Assembly: GCF_023509015.1 (NCBI RefSeq)
Contig: NZ_CP094975.1
Coordinates: 2,365,501-2,429,500 of the forward strand
Source: Pseudomonas abieticivorans
GTDB lineage: Bacteria > Pseudomonadota > Gammaproteobacteria > Pseudomonadales > Pseudomonadaceae
Length of the DNA: 64,000 nt
Direction of reading: 5' to 3'
The first letter of the stretch is position 1. The number at the start of each line of letters is the position of its first letter. Of this stretch, positions 46,321-54,607 are shown one piece after another. A program made the translations under genes and the position numbers. Below the pieces are notes generated by a model that was not told the origin of the DNA, did no database searches, and saw only the letters and a list, made by a program, of their open reading frames with translations.

Positions 46321-46674
46321 TCAGACCAACACCTGACGCGTCGTCGCGATGTAGTGATGCACCTGCTTCTCGGCCAGCGGATCAATCATCTGCGCCGGTC
46401 CCCGCCCATTGGGGCAGGGCAACTTGGGCGTGGTGCCAAACAACCGGCAAATCAGCGGCCGCTCTTCATAAACTGTGCAGCCATTGGGCCCCAGATGCAC
46501 ACAGTTCAACTCGTTGAGTGCCGCTTCCTGCTCGGCCGCAGTCTTGCGTGGCAGGCGGGCCATTTCTTCGGAAGACGTGGTCACCGGCCCACAGCAGTCG
46601 TGGCAACCGGGCACGCATTCGAACGAGGGGATTTGATCGCGCAGGAAGCGGATTTTGTGGCTGTTGCAACTCAT
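46321..46674 (-). CDS. YkgJ-like Cys-cluster protein (putative metal-binding)
   Basis: A 117-residue protein of the YkgJ/UPF0153 'zinc- or iron-chelating' family. It has a cysteine-rich pattern: CVPGCHDCCGPVTTS near residues 18-32 and CVHLGPNGCTVYEERPLICRLFG near 57-80, plus a further Cys in LPCPNGRG. A metal site is very likely; the chemistry is unknown. AGGAAA lies 8-9 bases before the ATG at 46674. It converges on lrp and lies downstream of the DUF1127 gene on the same strand, 73 bases away, so the two may be cotranscribed. Confidence 0.82.
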   Translation of the reverse strand: MSCNSHKIRFLRDQIPSFECVPGCHDCCGPVTTSSEEMARLPRKTAAEQEAALNELNCVHLGPNGCTVYEERPLICRLFGTTPKLPCPNGRGPAQMIDPLAEKQVHHYIATTRQVLV

Positions 46675-46747
46675 GGGGCATTTCCTGTGCGTTTGAAGGG
46701 CTATTTTGCCTGCCCTGCCGCGCCCAGGAAAGCCTCACGCCGTCGGA

Positions 46748-46984
46748 TCAGTCGCGCCAGAACGGCTTGACCCCCTCGCGATACGCTTGCCGGGGTGTCA
46801 GGCCGATATCTTTGAGTTGATCGGCGTCCAGCTCACGCAAGGCCCGGCGGGTGGTCAGACGATGCCACATCAGCTGCCAGCGGTTCATGCCAGATGGGGC
46901 GCTGGCGTGACGCACGCAGTTGCCCTGTTCATCCAGCAGTTCCTGATTCAGCAACATCAGCCGTACATCGGTCAAGCCGTTCAT
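46748..46984 (-). CDS. DUF1127 domain small protein
   Basis: A 78-residue protein with a C-terminal DUF1127/YjiS-like domain (RALRELDADQLKDIGLTPRQAYREGVKPFWRD), a short basic helix pair that in other small DUF1127 proteins takes part in RNA or phosphate-related regulation. The N-terminal 40 residues (MNGLTDVRLMLLNQELLDEQG) are not part of the domain. The start ATG at 46984 is chosen because AGGAG lies 7 bases upstream; the in-frame ATG at 46990 would have only one base of spacing. Divergent from the MocR gene. Confidence 0.8.
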   Translation of the reverse strand: MNGLTDVRLMLLNQELLDEQGNCVRHASAPSGMNRWQLMWHRLTTRRALRELDADQLKDIGLTPRQAYREGVKPFWRD

Positions 46985-47032
46985 TTTCATGCTCCTCAAG
47001 GTGGGGGTCGCCTTGGAACAAGAGTGAACGCA

Positions 47033-47127
47033 ATACAGATCTCGTTACAGATCCAAATATCCATTATTATTTCCATACAGATATTTTCTGTAACCAGCTG
47101 AATCCCGATTTTTCTGTCCATCTGTAT
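47033..47127. promoter_or_regulatory. Repeat-rich MocR operator region
   Basis: Five copies of an 8-base element in about 95 bases: ATACAGAT at 47033 and 47075, TTACAGAT at 47045, and the inverse forms TCTGTAA at 47087-47093 and ATCTGTAT at 47120. Direct repeats plus inverted pairs upstream of a MocR gene fit autoregulation by this class. It may also affect the divergent DUF1127 gene. Confidence 0.65.
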
Positions 47128-47161
47128 GGGTTGTTCAGCGCCTCGCCACCGGAGTATGCCC

Positions 47162-48622
47162 ATGACCCTCTATGTCAACCTGGCTGAATTGCTGGGCTCA
47201 CGCATCGAACAAGGCTTCTATCGCCCCGGTGATCGCTTGCCTTCGGTGCGCGCCTTGAGCGCTGAACATGGGGTCAGCCTGAGCACCGTGCAGCAGGCCT
47301 ACCGGGTACTGGAAGACAATGGGCTGGCAACGCCGAAACCCAAGTCAGGCTATTTCGTCAGCAATGGTCGTGAACTGCCGGCGCTACCAGCCGTAGGCCG
47401 GCCAGCCCAACGCCCAGTGGAAATTTCCCAGTGGGACCAAGTGATCGAGCTGATCCGCAACCCGCCTCGCAAGGACGTGGTGCAACTGGGCCGCGGCATG
47501 CCCGACATCAGCAGCCCCACGCTCAAGCCATTGCTGCGCAGCCTGGCCCAGATCAGTCGACGGCAGGACATGCCAGGCATGTACTACGACACCATCTACG
47601 GCATCCTCGCCCTGCGCGAACAGGTCGCCCGCTTGTTGCTGGACTCCGGCTGCCATCTGGGCGCCGAAGACCTGGTCATTACCACCGGCTGCCATGAGGC
47701 CTTGTCCAGCAGCATCCGGGCAGTGTGCGAGCCGGGGGATATCGTCGCGGTGGACTCGCCCAGCTTCCATGGCGCCATGCAAACCCTCAAGGGCCTGGGT
47801 ATGAAAGCACTGGAGATCCCCACCGATCCCGTCACGGGCATCAGCTTGGAGGCGCTGGAACTGGCGCTGGAACAGTGGCCCATCAAACTCATCCAGATCA
47901 CCCCCAACTGCAATAACCCGCTGGGCTACATCATGCCCGAAGCACGCAAACGGGCCCTGTTGACCCTTGCCCAGCGCTACGACGTGGCGATCATCGAAGA
48001 CGATGTCTACGGCGAATTGGCCTACACCTACCCGCGCCCGCGCACCATCAAGTCGTTCGACGAAGACGGCCGTGTATTGCTTTGCAGTTCCTTTTCCAAA
48101 ACCCTGGCACCCGGCCTGCGCATCGGCTGGGTGGCACCGGGCCGCTATCTTGAGCGAGTGCTGCACATGAAATACATTGGCACCGGCTGCACTGCCACCC
48201 AACCACAGCTGGCCATCGCGGACTTTTTGGCCGGCGGTCATTTCGAACCTCATGTGCGCCGCATGCGCAGCCAGTACCAGCGCAGCCGCGACCAGATGAT
48301 CGATTGGGTCACCCGCTATTTCCCCGCGGGCACCCGCGCCAGCCGGCCCATGGGGGGCTTCATGTTGTGGGTGGAATTACCGGAAAGTTTCGACACGCTG
48401 CGCCTGAACCGAGCTTTACTGGAGCAGGGTGTGCAAATTGCCGTGGGCAGCATCTTCTCGGCCTCGGGCAAGTATCGAAACTGTCTGCGGATGAACTTTG
48501 CCTCCCGTGCCAACGTCGAGATCGAGGCGGCGGTAAAAAAGGTCGGCGCCATGGCCGCGCAGTTGTTGGCCGAAATCGACCCGCACCCGCCCGCTCAACT
48601 TGATCCCACAGGCCGCCGCTAA
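47162..48622 (+). CDS. MocR-type PLP-dependent transcriptional regulator
   Basis: A 486-residue fusion: a GntR winged helix-turn-helix at about 1-70 (RIEQGFYRPGDRLPSVRALS, STVQQAYRVLEDNGL) and a class I aminotransferase-like domain from about 100. The PLP lysine is in SSFSKTLAPGLRIGW and the cofactor loop in TPNCNNPLGY. MocR proteins use PLP or a PLP-substrate adduct as effector, as PdxR or GabR do. The start at 47162 has GGAG 7 bases upstream. A phospholipase-D lipoprotein gene starts 9 bases after its stop and is probably cotranscribed. Confidence 0.9.
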   Translation: MTLYVNLAELLGSRIEQGFYRPGDRLPSVRALSAEHGVSLSTVQQAYRVLEDNGLATPKPKSGYFVSNGRELPALPAVGRPAQRPVEISQWDQVIELIRNPPRKDVVQLGRGMPDISSPTLKPLLRSLAQISRRQDMPGMYYDTIYGILALREQVARLLLDSGCHLGAEDLVITTGCHEALSSSIRAVCEPGDIVAVDSPSFHGAMQTLKGLGMKALEIPTDPVTGISLEALELALEQWPIKLIQITPNCNNPLGYIMPEARKRALLTLAQRYDVAIIEDDVYGELAYTYPRPRTIKSFDEDGRVLLCSSFSKTLAPGLRIGWVAPGRYLERVLHMKYIGTGCTATQPQLAIADFLAGGHFEPHVRRMRSQYQRSRDQMIDWVTRYFPAGTRASRPMGGFMLWVELPESFDTLRLNRALLEQGVQIAVGSIFSASGKYRNCLRMNFASRANVEIEAAVKKVGAMAAQLLAEIDPHPPAQLDPTGRR

Positions 48623-48631
48623 GGAGCGACG

Positions 48632-50179
48632 TTGCGAATTTCATGGCTCCTGCCTTTCCTGCTAGCGCTGGGGCTTGGCCTCGGCGGCTGCGCAAGCACC
48701 AATGGCCCGCGCCACCCCAGCGACGCCCTGCCCGCCAGTGAGTCGGCATTCGGCCGCTCGGTGCAGGCCCAGGCCGCCAGCCATCAGGGCCGCTCGGGCT
48801 TTCGCCTGCTGTCCAACAGCGTGGAGGCATTCAGCGCCCGCGCCGAGCTGATTCGTAACGCCCAAACCAGCCTCGATTTGCAGTACTACATCGTGCACGA
48901 CGGGCTCAGCACCCGCGCGTTGGTGGACGAATTGCTCAAGGCCGCCGACCGTGGCGTGCGCGTGCGCATCCTGCTCGACGACACCACCAGCGATGGCCTC
49001 GACGAAGTCATCGCCACGCTGGCCCAGCACCCCAATATTCACATCCGCCTGTTCAACCCCCTGCACCTGGGCCGCGCCACCGGGGTAACCCGTGCCATGG
49101 GGCGGCTGTTCAACCTGTCGCAACAACACCGGCGCATGCACAACAAACTGTGGATCGCCGACAACAGCATGGCTATCGTCGGCGGCCGCAACCTGGGTGA
49201 TGAATACTTCGACGCCGAGCCCAACCTCAACTTCACTGACATCGACATGCTCAGTGCAGGGCCCGCCGCCGAGCAGTTGGGCAAAAGCTTCGACCAATAC
49301 TGGAACAGTGCGCTGAGCCGGTCGATCGGTGAGTTCCTCTACCACCAGCGCACGCCCCAGGACCTGGTCAAGACCCGTGCGCGCCTGCACGCCTGGCTCG
49401 CCGACGCCCATCAACAGCATCCGGCGCTGTACGAGCGCCTGATGCGCTATCGCGACGCCCCACGCATGGATATCTGGCGCAATGAACTGATCTGGGCCTA
49501 CAGCCAAGTATTGTGGGATGCGCCCAGCAAGGTCCTGTCCAACGACGAACCCGACCCAAGCCTGTTGCTAACCACGCAGCTCAAGCCCGACCTTGAGAAC
49601 GTAAAGAGTGAGCTCATGCTGGTTTCAGCCTACTTCGTGCCCCGCGAGCCAGGCCTGGTCTACCTGACCGGGCTGGCCGATTCAGGCGTGTCGGTCACGC
49701 TGCTGACCAACTCGCTGGAAGCCACCGACGTGCCTGCCGTGCATGGCGGCTACGCCCCTTACCGCAAAGCCCTGCTGGAGCACGGTGTGCAAGTGTACGA
49801 GCTGCGCCGCCAACCCGGCGATCGCAGCAAGATCCGCTTTACCGGCGCCTCGGACTCAAGCCTGCATAGCAAGGCGATAATCTTCGACCGCAAGAAAGCC
49901 TTTATTGGCTCGTTCAACTTCGACCCCCGCTCGGTCTTGTGGAACACCGAGGTCGGCGTGCTGGTCGACAGCCCGGAGCTGGCCGAGCACGTTCGCGCGC
50001 TGGCGTTGCAGGGCATGTCGCCCGCGCTCAGCTACCACGCCCGCCTGGAGCAGGGCAAAGTGGTCTGGGTGACCGAAGACAACCACCACCTGCACACCCT
50101 GCACACCGAGCCAGGCGACTGGTGGCGCCGCTTCAATGCCTGGATGAGCAGCGCCGTGGGCCTGGAGAAAATGCTCTAG
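48632..50179 (+). CDS. Phospholipase D family lipoprotein (cardiolipin synthase-like)
   Basis: A 515-residue protein with a lipoprotein signal (lipobox LGGC, Cys20) and two PLD/HKD motifs: HNKLWIADNSMAIVGGRN (about residue 169) and HSKAIIFDRKKAFIGSFNFDPRS (about residue 412). Such proteins act on phospholipids at the cell envelope; cardiolipin synthesis and general phosphodiesterase activity are both possible. The start is TTG at 48632 with AAGGAG 6 bases upstream; no ATG in frame gives the signal peptide. It begins 9 bases after the MocR stop. Its stop overlaps the convergent MFS stop by 4 bases. Confidence 0.88.
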   Translation: MRISWLLPFLLALGLGLGGCASTNGPRHPSDALPASESAFGRSVQAQAASHQGRSGFRLLSNSVEAFSARAELIRNAQTSLDLQYYIVHDGLSTRALVDELLKAADRGVRVRILLDDTTSDGLDEVIATLAQHPNIHIRLFNPLHLGRATGVTRAMGRLFNLSQQHRRMHNKLWIADNSMAIVGGRNLGDEYFDAEPNLNFTDIDMLSAGPAAEQLGKSFDQYWNSALSRSIGEFLYHQRTPQDLVKTRARLHAWLADAHQQHPALYERLMRYRDAPRMDIWRNELIWAYSQVLWDAPSKVLSNDEPDPSLLLTTQLKPDLENVKSELMLVSAYFVPREPGLVYLTGLADSGVSVTLLTNSLEATDVPAVHGGYAPYRKALLEHGVQVYELRRQPGDRSKIRFTGASDSSLHSKAIIFDRKKAFIGSFNFDPRSVLWNTEVGVLVDSPELAEHVRALALQGMSPALSYHARLEQGKVVWVTEDNHHLHTLHTEPGDWWRRFNAWMSSAVGLEKML

Positions 50180-51312
50180 GCCGGCAGCTCCAGCGATTGC
50201 GGCCGCCGGGCCAGCAACACCAGGCCAAAGGCACCCGCTGCCATCAGCAACGGCAGGGCGTGGCCGCTGACCCACTGGCTACCGGCGCCGGCCACCAACG
50301 GCCCGATCAGGCAACCGATCCCCCACAGCTGCGCGACATGGGCATTGGCCCGCACCAGCGCGTCATCACGGTAACGCTCGCCAATCAACACCAGCGACAA
50401 GGTAAACAAGCCCCCCGCGCTGGCGCCAAACAGCACCCAAAGCGGCCAGATCAGCGGTGTATCGAGCAACAGCGGGATCGCCAGGCTGGACAGCATCAGC
50501 GTCACTGCGCAGCCGGAAAACAGCGTGCGCCGCGACATGCGATCGGCCATTGCGCCGATCGGCAACTGCAGCAAGGCATCGCCCACTACCACCGTGCTGA
50601 CCATGTACAACGCGACCTGCGAACTGAAGCCCTGCTGCAGGCAGTACACCGGCAGCAGTGTCAAAATCATCGCCTCGAAGGCCGCGAACAGGGCAATGGC
50701 CCAGGCAATGACCGGCAGCCTGTAGCAAAAGCCGGCCAGGTCACGCAGGGTCACGCTGCACGATTCGGTACTGGGCGCGCCACTTCGGCCCAGCAGCAAC
50801 AACGGCGCAAAAACCAGCAAGGCGCCGCCAAACCAGAAACCAAAATCGCTGTCGGTGCCCAAGGCGCCCAGCAACAATGGGCCGCACAGCTGGCTCAGCG
50901 CATAGCTGCTGCCATACAGCGCCACCAAGCGCCCACGCCACTGCTCCACGACGATCTGGTTGATCCAGCTTTCGCCGAGGATGAACACGATGGTCAGCAC
51001 CATGCCGATCAACAGGCGCAAGGCCAGCCATACCGGGTAGCTGGGCAACAGCGCGAGCAAACCAATGGACAGCGCCCCGCCCCACAGGCACAGGCGCATC
51101 AAGCCGGGAGTGCCGAAATAGGCCGCCAGGCGGCTGGACAGGCTGGCGCCCAACAGCACGCCGATGGCAGGCATCGATGCCATGACACCGATCGCAAACG
51201 GGCCGTAGCCCCAGGTTTCAAGCCGCAACGACACCAACGGCATACTCACGCCCAACGCCAGGCCTACGCTCAATACGGCGCTCAGCACAGCGAAATACGT
51301 ACCCCAACGCAT
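50176..51312 (-). CDS. MFS transporter (YcaD-like)
   Basis: A 378-residue major facilitator with about 12 helices, beginning MRWGTYFAVLSAVLSVGLALGVSMPLVSLRLE, similar to YcaD-type transporters of unknown substrate. The loop 8-9 motif GAMADRMSRRTLF is typical MFS. The ATG at 51312 is preferred to the GTG two codons upstream because AGGAG lies 7 bases before the ATG. It is convergent with the phospholipase-D gene (4-base overlap of stops) and lies downstream of kauB on the same strand, separated by a terminator hairpin. Confidence 0.86.
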   Translation of the reverse strand: MRWGTYFAVLSAVLSVGLALGVSMPLVSLRLETWGYGPFAIGVMASMPAIGVLLGASLSSRLAAYFGTPGLMRLCLWGGALSIGLLALLPSYPVWLALRLLIGMVLTIVFILGESWINQIVVEQWRGRLVALYGSSYALSQLCGPLLLGALGTDSDFGFWFGGALLVFAPLLLLGRSGAPSTESCSVTLRDLAGFCYRLPVIAWAIALFAAFEAMILTLLPVYCLQQGFSSQVALYMVSTVVVGDALLQLPIGAMADRMSRRTLFSGCAVTLMLSSLAIPLLLDTPLIWPLWVLFGASAGGLFTLSLVLIGERYRDDALVRANAHVAQLWGIGCLIGPLVAGAGSQWVSGHALPLLMAAGAFGLVLLARRPQSLELPA

Positions 51313-51344
51313 GACCACGCTCCTGTGGGTAATTGCAGAGACGA

Positions 51345-51381
51345 CACAGCCGGGCTTCCTGGGTAGGAAAGCCCGGCTGTG
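51345..51381 (-). terminator. Long hairpin downstream of kauB
   Basis: CACAGCCGGGCTT-CCT and its complement AGG-AAAGCCCGGCTGTG form a 16-bp stem with one bulge and a 4-base loop, between the kauB stop and the MFS gene start. The T-run on the minus strand is absent, so it may be a weak terminator or an RNA-protecting structure. Confidence 0.6.
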
Positions 51382-51418
51382 CAGGCGGCCCCGTTGACGG
51401 GCCGCGAACGGCTGAACC

Positions 51419-52912
51419 TTACAACTTGATCCAGGTAGCCTTGAGCTCGGTGTACTTGTCGAACGCGTGCAGCGACTTGTCGCGGCCGTTACCCGACTGC
51501 TTGAAGCCGCCGAACGGTGCAGTCATGTCCCCGCCGTCGTACTGGTTGACCCACACGCTGCCGGCACGCAGTGCCTTGGCGGTGAGGTGCCCCTTGGACA
51601 GGTCGGCAGTCCATACCGCAGCGGCCAAGCCGTACGGCGTATCGTTGGCAATGTTGATCGCCTCTTCGACGGTGTCGAAGGTGATGACCGACAGCACCGG
51701 GCCAAAGATTTCTTCCTGGGCGATCTTCATGGCGTTGTTCACGCCATCGAAAATCGTCGGCTCCACGTAGGTGCCGCCGGTTTCCTGCAGGATGCGCTTG
51801 CCACCTACCAGCAACTTGGCGCCATCGCTGTGGCCCGCCTCGATGTAGGACAGCACGGTGTTCATCTGCTGGGTATCCACCAGGGCGCCCACGGTGGTTT
51901 CCGGGTCCAGCGGGTTACCTGGTTTCCAGGCCTTCAGGGCCTCGAGCACCAGCGGCAGGAATGTGTCCTTGATCGAACGCTCCACCAACAGGCGCGAGCC
52001 TGCGGTGCAGACTTCACCTTGGTTGAAGGCAATGGCGCTGGCTGCCGATTCTGCCGCCGCCTGCAGGTTCGGCGCATCGGCGAAGACGATGTTCGGGCTT
52101 TTGCCGCCGGCTTCCAGCCACACGCGCTTCATGTTCGACTCACCGGAATAGATCATCAACTGCTTGGCGATCTTGGTGGAGCCGGTAAACACCAGGGTAT
52201 CAACGTCCATGTGCAGGGCCAGGGCCTTGCCCACGGTGTGGCCATAACCTGGCAGCACGTTCAGCACGCCTTTCGGAATGCCGGCCTCGACCGCCAGTTG
52301 GGCGATGCGGATGGCCGTCAACGGCGATTTTTCAGACGGCTTAAGGATCACCGAGTTACCGGTCGACAGCGCCGGGCCGAGCTTCCAGCAGGCCATCATC
52401 AGCGGGAAGTTCCACGGCACGATGGCGCCGACCACACCCACTGGCTCACGCGTCACCAGGCCCAGTTGGTCGTGGGGGGTGGCGGCAACTTCGTCGTAAA
52501 TCTTGTCGATCGCCTCGCCGCTCCAGCTCAGCGCGTTGGCTGCGCCAGGCACGTCGATGCCCAGCGAGTCGCTGATCGGCTTGCCCATGTCCAGGGTTTC
52601 CAGCAGCGCCAGCTCTTGGGCGTTCTGCTTGAGCAAACCTGCGAAGCGAATCATGGTGGACTTGCGTTTGGCCGGAGCCATGCGCGACCACACGCCGGAA
52701 TTGAACGTGGCGCGGGCGTTTTCCACGGCACGCTTGGCGTCGGCTTCGTCGCAACTGGCAATGTTCGCCAGGAGGCGGCCGTCGACCGGGCTGATGCACT
52801 CGAAGGTGGCATTCGAGACAGCGGCGGTGTATTCGCCGTTGATGAATGCACGGCCTTCGATCTTCAGTTCCTGGGCACGCTTTTCCCAGTCGGCACGAGT
52901 CAAAGTGGTCAT
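51419..52912 (-). CDS. kauB: Aldehyde dehydrogenase KauB/PuuC-like
   Basis: NAD(P)-dependent aldehyde dehydrogenase of 497 residues, matching KauB of P. aeruginosa, which oxidises 4-guanidinobutyraldehyde, 4-aminobutyraldehyde and gamma-glutamyl-aminobutyraldehyde in arginine and polyamine breakdown. Catalytic Cys is in FNQGEVCTAGSR, general-base Glu in LEAGGKSPNIVF and the coenzyme loop in FTGSTKIAKQL. AGGAGGGG lies just before the ATG at 52912. It is monocistronic, divergent from a cupin gene. Control by PauR, encoded 9 kb away in this window, is a reasonable guess. Confidence 0.9.
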   Translation of the reverse strand: MTTLTRADWEKRAQELKIEGRAFINGEYTAAVSNATFECISPVDGRLLANIASCDEADAKRAVENARATFNSGVWSRMAPAKRKSTMIRFAGLLKQNAQELALLETLDMGKPISDSLGIDVPGAANALSWSGEAIDKIYDEVAATPHDQLGLVTREPVGVVGAIVPWNFPLMMACWKLGPALSTGNSVILKPSEKSPLTAIRIAQLAVEAGIPKGVLNVLPGYGHTVGKALALHMDVDTLVFTGSTKIAKQLMIYSGESNMKRVWLEAGGKSPNIVFADAPNLQAAAESAASAIAFNQGEVCTAGSRLLVERSIKDTFLPLVLEALKAWKPGNPLDPETTVGALVDTQQMNTVLSYIEAGHSDGAKLLVGGKRILQETGGTYVEPTIFDGVNNAMKIAQEEIFGPVLSVITFDTVEEAINIANDTPYGLAAAVWTADLSKGHLTAKALRAGSVWVNQYDGGDMTAPFGGFKQSGNGRDKSLHAFDKYTELKATWIKL

Positions 52913-53091
52913 ACGAATCCCCTCCTGTTATTGGGTTGGGAGCGCCCGCGACGGATTCGCGCACGCCTGCAAAAAATTCCCGCTTGGCAGCATAGCCGCC
53001 GATAGCACCCACCACCCTAAACCACCGGCACTAATCTTTTCAATATAATTGACACAAGCGCGCCAAAAGCCTACTCATGTTCGTTTTATTA

Positions 53092-53099
53092 AACAACAA
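53092..53099 (+). promoter_or_regulatory. AACAACAA Hfq/Crc-type motif in the cupin leader
   Basis: A perfect AACAACAA octamer directly followed by the Shine-Dalgarno AGGGGG, 13 bases before the GTG start. The arrangement is very like established Hfq/Crc targets in Pseudomonas, such as amiE, as I recall them. Confidence 0.6.
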
Positions 53100-53112
53100 A
53101 GGGGGAAATCCT

Positions 53113-53475
53113 GTGAGTATCGAAACCATCGTCGACTTTGGCCAAGCCACCACGGCCGCAGAGCGCTACCGCCCAGCTGCCGAAAAAGTGCTCAAGGGCG
53201 ATCCCGAGCAAGCGGTGTTCAACCACTTCGAAAGCCCGTGCGGCCAGATGAACGCTGGCGTTTGGGAAGGTGCTGTCGGCCAGTGGACGGTCAACTACAC
53301 GGAGCACGAATACTGCGAGATCCTGCAGGGCGTGTCTGTGCTGCGTGACCAGGACGGCAACGCCAAGACACTGCGGGTGGGTGATCGCTTCGTCATCCCA
53401 GCCGGCTTTCGTGGCACGTGGGAGGTGCTGCAAGCCTGCCGCAAGATCTATGTGATCTTCGAACAGAAGGATTAA
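53113..53475 (+). CDS. Cupin domain protein (EutQ-like/DUF861)
   Basis: A 120-residue single-domain cupin starting VSIETIVDFGQATTAAERYRP. The metal-site pattern is partly visible (WTVNYTEHEYCEILQG, with H and E/C in place of the full cupin H-H-E set, then FVIPAGFRGTWEV). It resembles small cupins of the DUF861 type found near amine catabolic genes. The start is GTG at 53113 with AGGGGG upstream; an ATG 12 codons earlier lacks a ribosome-binding site. Divergent from kauB, so a role in amine or amino-aldehyde metabolism is suggested. The leader has a perfect Hfq/Crc motif. Confidence 0.8.
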   Translation: MSIETIVDFGQATTAAERYRPAAEKVLKGDPEQAVFNHFESPCGQMNAGVWEGAVGQWTVNYTEHEYCEILQGVSVLRDQDGNAKTLRVGDRFVIPAGFRGTWEVLQACRKIYVIFEQKD

Positions 53476-53556
53476 TTACCCTCTGCACGGGCACAGAGCG
53501 AAGCAAACATGATGCGGGCGTCCACAAGGACTCAATCGATTACAAGGAAGCCCCTG

Positions 53557-53760
53557 ATGACCAATGACGAAGCATTAGCCGCACTCGGCCACCTGATCGG
53601 CAGCCGCTATGTGCCCAGCATCAAAAGCTACATCAGTGAGCTGACCCAGCGCCCGCGCATTGTCGGCCCCAACGAAATGTCGACCAAGGAATACGACACC
53701 ACGCGCATTCACATCGCAGCGGATGCCGCCGGCACTATCGTGTCGTTCCATTTCGGCTGA
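53557..53760 (+). CDS. Small protein of unknown function (possible I78-like fold)
   Basis: A 67-residue protein with no firm family. The C-terminal segment TTRIHIAADAAGTIVSFHFG loosely recalls the end of I78-type peptidase inhibitors, but the cysteines of that family are missing, so the match is weak. AAGGAAG lies 8 bases before the ATG at 53557 (MTNDEALAALG), supporting a real gene; no signal peptide. It lies 81 bases after the cupin gene on the same strand and ends at a strong terminator shared with convergent rpmG. Confidence 0.65.
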   Translation: MTNDEALAALGHLIGSRYVPSIKSYISELTQRPRIVGPNEMSTKEYDTTRIHIAADAAGTIVSFHFG

Positions 53761-53777
53761 TGTAGCTCGCAAAGCAT

Positions 53778-53815
53778 AAAAAAAGGCCCGTATCGTGAGA
53801 TACGGGCCTTTTTTC
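53778..53815. terminator. Bidirectional terminator between the small ORF and rpmG
   Basis: Stem AAAAAAGGCCCGTATC/GATACGGGCCTTTTTT with a GTGA loop, perfectly paired over 16 bp. T-runs on both strands allow it to end both convergent transcripts. Confidence 0.93.
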
Positions 53816-53830
53816 ATCGGGCGAAATCAA

Positions 53831-53986
53831 TTACTTGATTTTGCCTTCTTTGTAGATCACGTGCTTACGAACAACCGGATCAAATTTCTTGATCTCGATT
53901 TTGTCCGGAGTAGTGCGCTTGTTCTTGTCGGTAGTGTAGAAATGACCAGTACCGGCACTCGAAATCAAACGAATCAATTCACGCAT
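53831..53986 (-). CDS. rpmG: 50S ribosomal protein L33
   Basis: A 51-residue ribosomal protein read directly from the sequence: [37 protein letters not shown] and [14 protein letters not shown]. This is the Cys-free form of L33 typical of gammaproteobacteria, which does not bind zinc. The ATG at 53986 has GGGAG just upstream. It follows rpmB by 11 bases in the conserved rpmB-rpmG operon and is followed by a strong terminator. Confidence 0.97.
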   Translation of the reverse strand: MRELIRLISSAGTGHFYTTDKNKRTTPDKIEIKKFDPVVRKHVIYKEGKIK

Positions 53987-53997
53987 GATTAGCTCCC

Positions 53998-54234
53998 TTA
54001 GACCTTAGCGCCAGCAAGGCGAATTTCGGCCAGCACGACATCAATGCCACGCTTGTCGATGATACGCATGCCTTTGGCAGATACGCGCAGACGCACGAAA
54101 CGCTTCTCGGACTCGACCCAGAAGCGGTGATGCTGCAGGTTCGGCAGGAAACGACGACGGGTTTTGTTGTTTGCGTGGGAAATGTTATTCCCAGTCACCG
54201 GACCCTTACCGGTAACTTGACATACTCTCGACAT
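53998..54234 (-). CDS. rpmB: 50S ribosomal protein L28
   Basis: A 78-residue large-subunit protein, standard length, starting [33 protein letters not shown] and containing [28 protein letters not shown]. It has no zinc-binding cysteine pairs, the usual enteric/Pseudomonas type. It is first in rpmB-rpmG, with a candidate sigma-70 promoter about 150 bases upstream (54382-54410). The start ATG at 54234 fits the universal family start. Confidence 0.97.
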   Translation of the reverse strand: MSRVCQVTGKGPVTGNNISHANNKTRRRFLPNLQHHRFWVESEKRFVRLRVSAKGMRIIDKRGIDVVLAEIRLAGAKV

Positions 54235-54607
54235 GCCTCAGCCCTCTAAAACCACATGCCCAACCCGGCATGGGTTGGCCGCTTATCTCTCAGTCATTTG
54301 GCGCCAGGCGCCGCGTTTCTTCAGGGGTCTTACCAGCCTCGCACAATGGCAAAGGACCGGGCCCCTAGAAAAGAGCGCTGCTTTATACCAGAAAGACTGG
54401 CTTGCAACAACACTCACTGCGCTTTGAATCGTCTCGAACAACCGCTCTGGCGCCGTATATGCCGCCCCTGCTGGGCGCGTTGGCTGCCAACCGCTCGTCG
54501 CTCGATTATGAAAAAATTGGATAGTCATTTGCCCAAGAGATCTCTAGGGTAGAACTTTTCCAGACTGCACAGGCAGATGGGCCATCGATAAGCCAAGGAA
54601 TTTCCCC
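54235..54607. other. Spacer between rpmB and the peptide-binding protein gene
   Basis: A 373-base non-coding stretch between divergent genes. Apart from the rpmB promoter candidate at 54382-54410 I see no gene, repeat or RNA feature. Short open frames on both strands here lack ribosome-binding sites and familiar protein character. Confidence 0.6.
54382..54410 (-). promoter_or_regulatory. Candidate sigma-70 promoter of rpmB-rpmG
   Basis: On the minus strand: -35 TTGTTG, 17 bases, then -10 TATAAA preceded by TGG (extended -10). It lies about 148 bases before the rpmB ATG. Confidence 0.45.

Noticed and set aside
51467..53005. 512-codon plus-strand open frame opposite kauB
   Set aside because: Shadow of an aldehyde dehydrogenase with all catalytic motifs; no ribosome-binding site and no domain.
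53041..53077. TATAAT and TTGACA-like strings before the cupin gene
   Set aside because: TATAAT (53044-53049) has no acceptable -35 at the right distance, and TTGACA (53049-53054) has no good -10, so neither was called a promoter.
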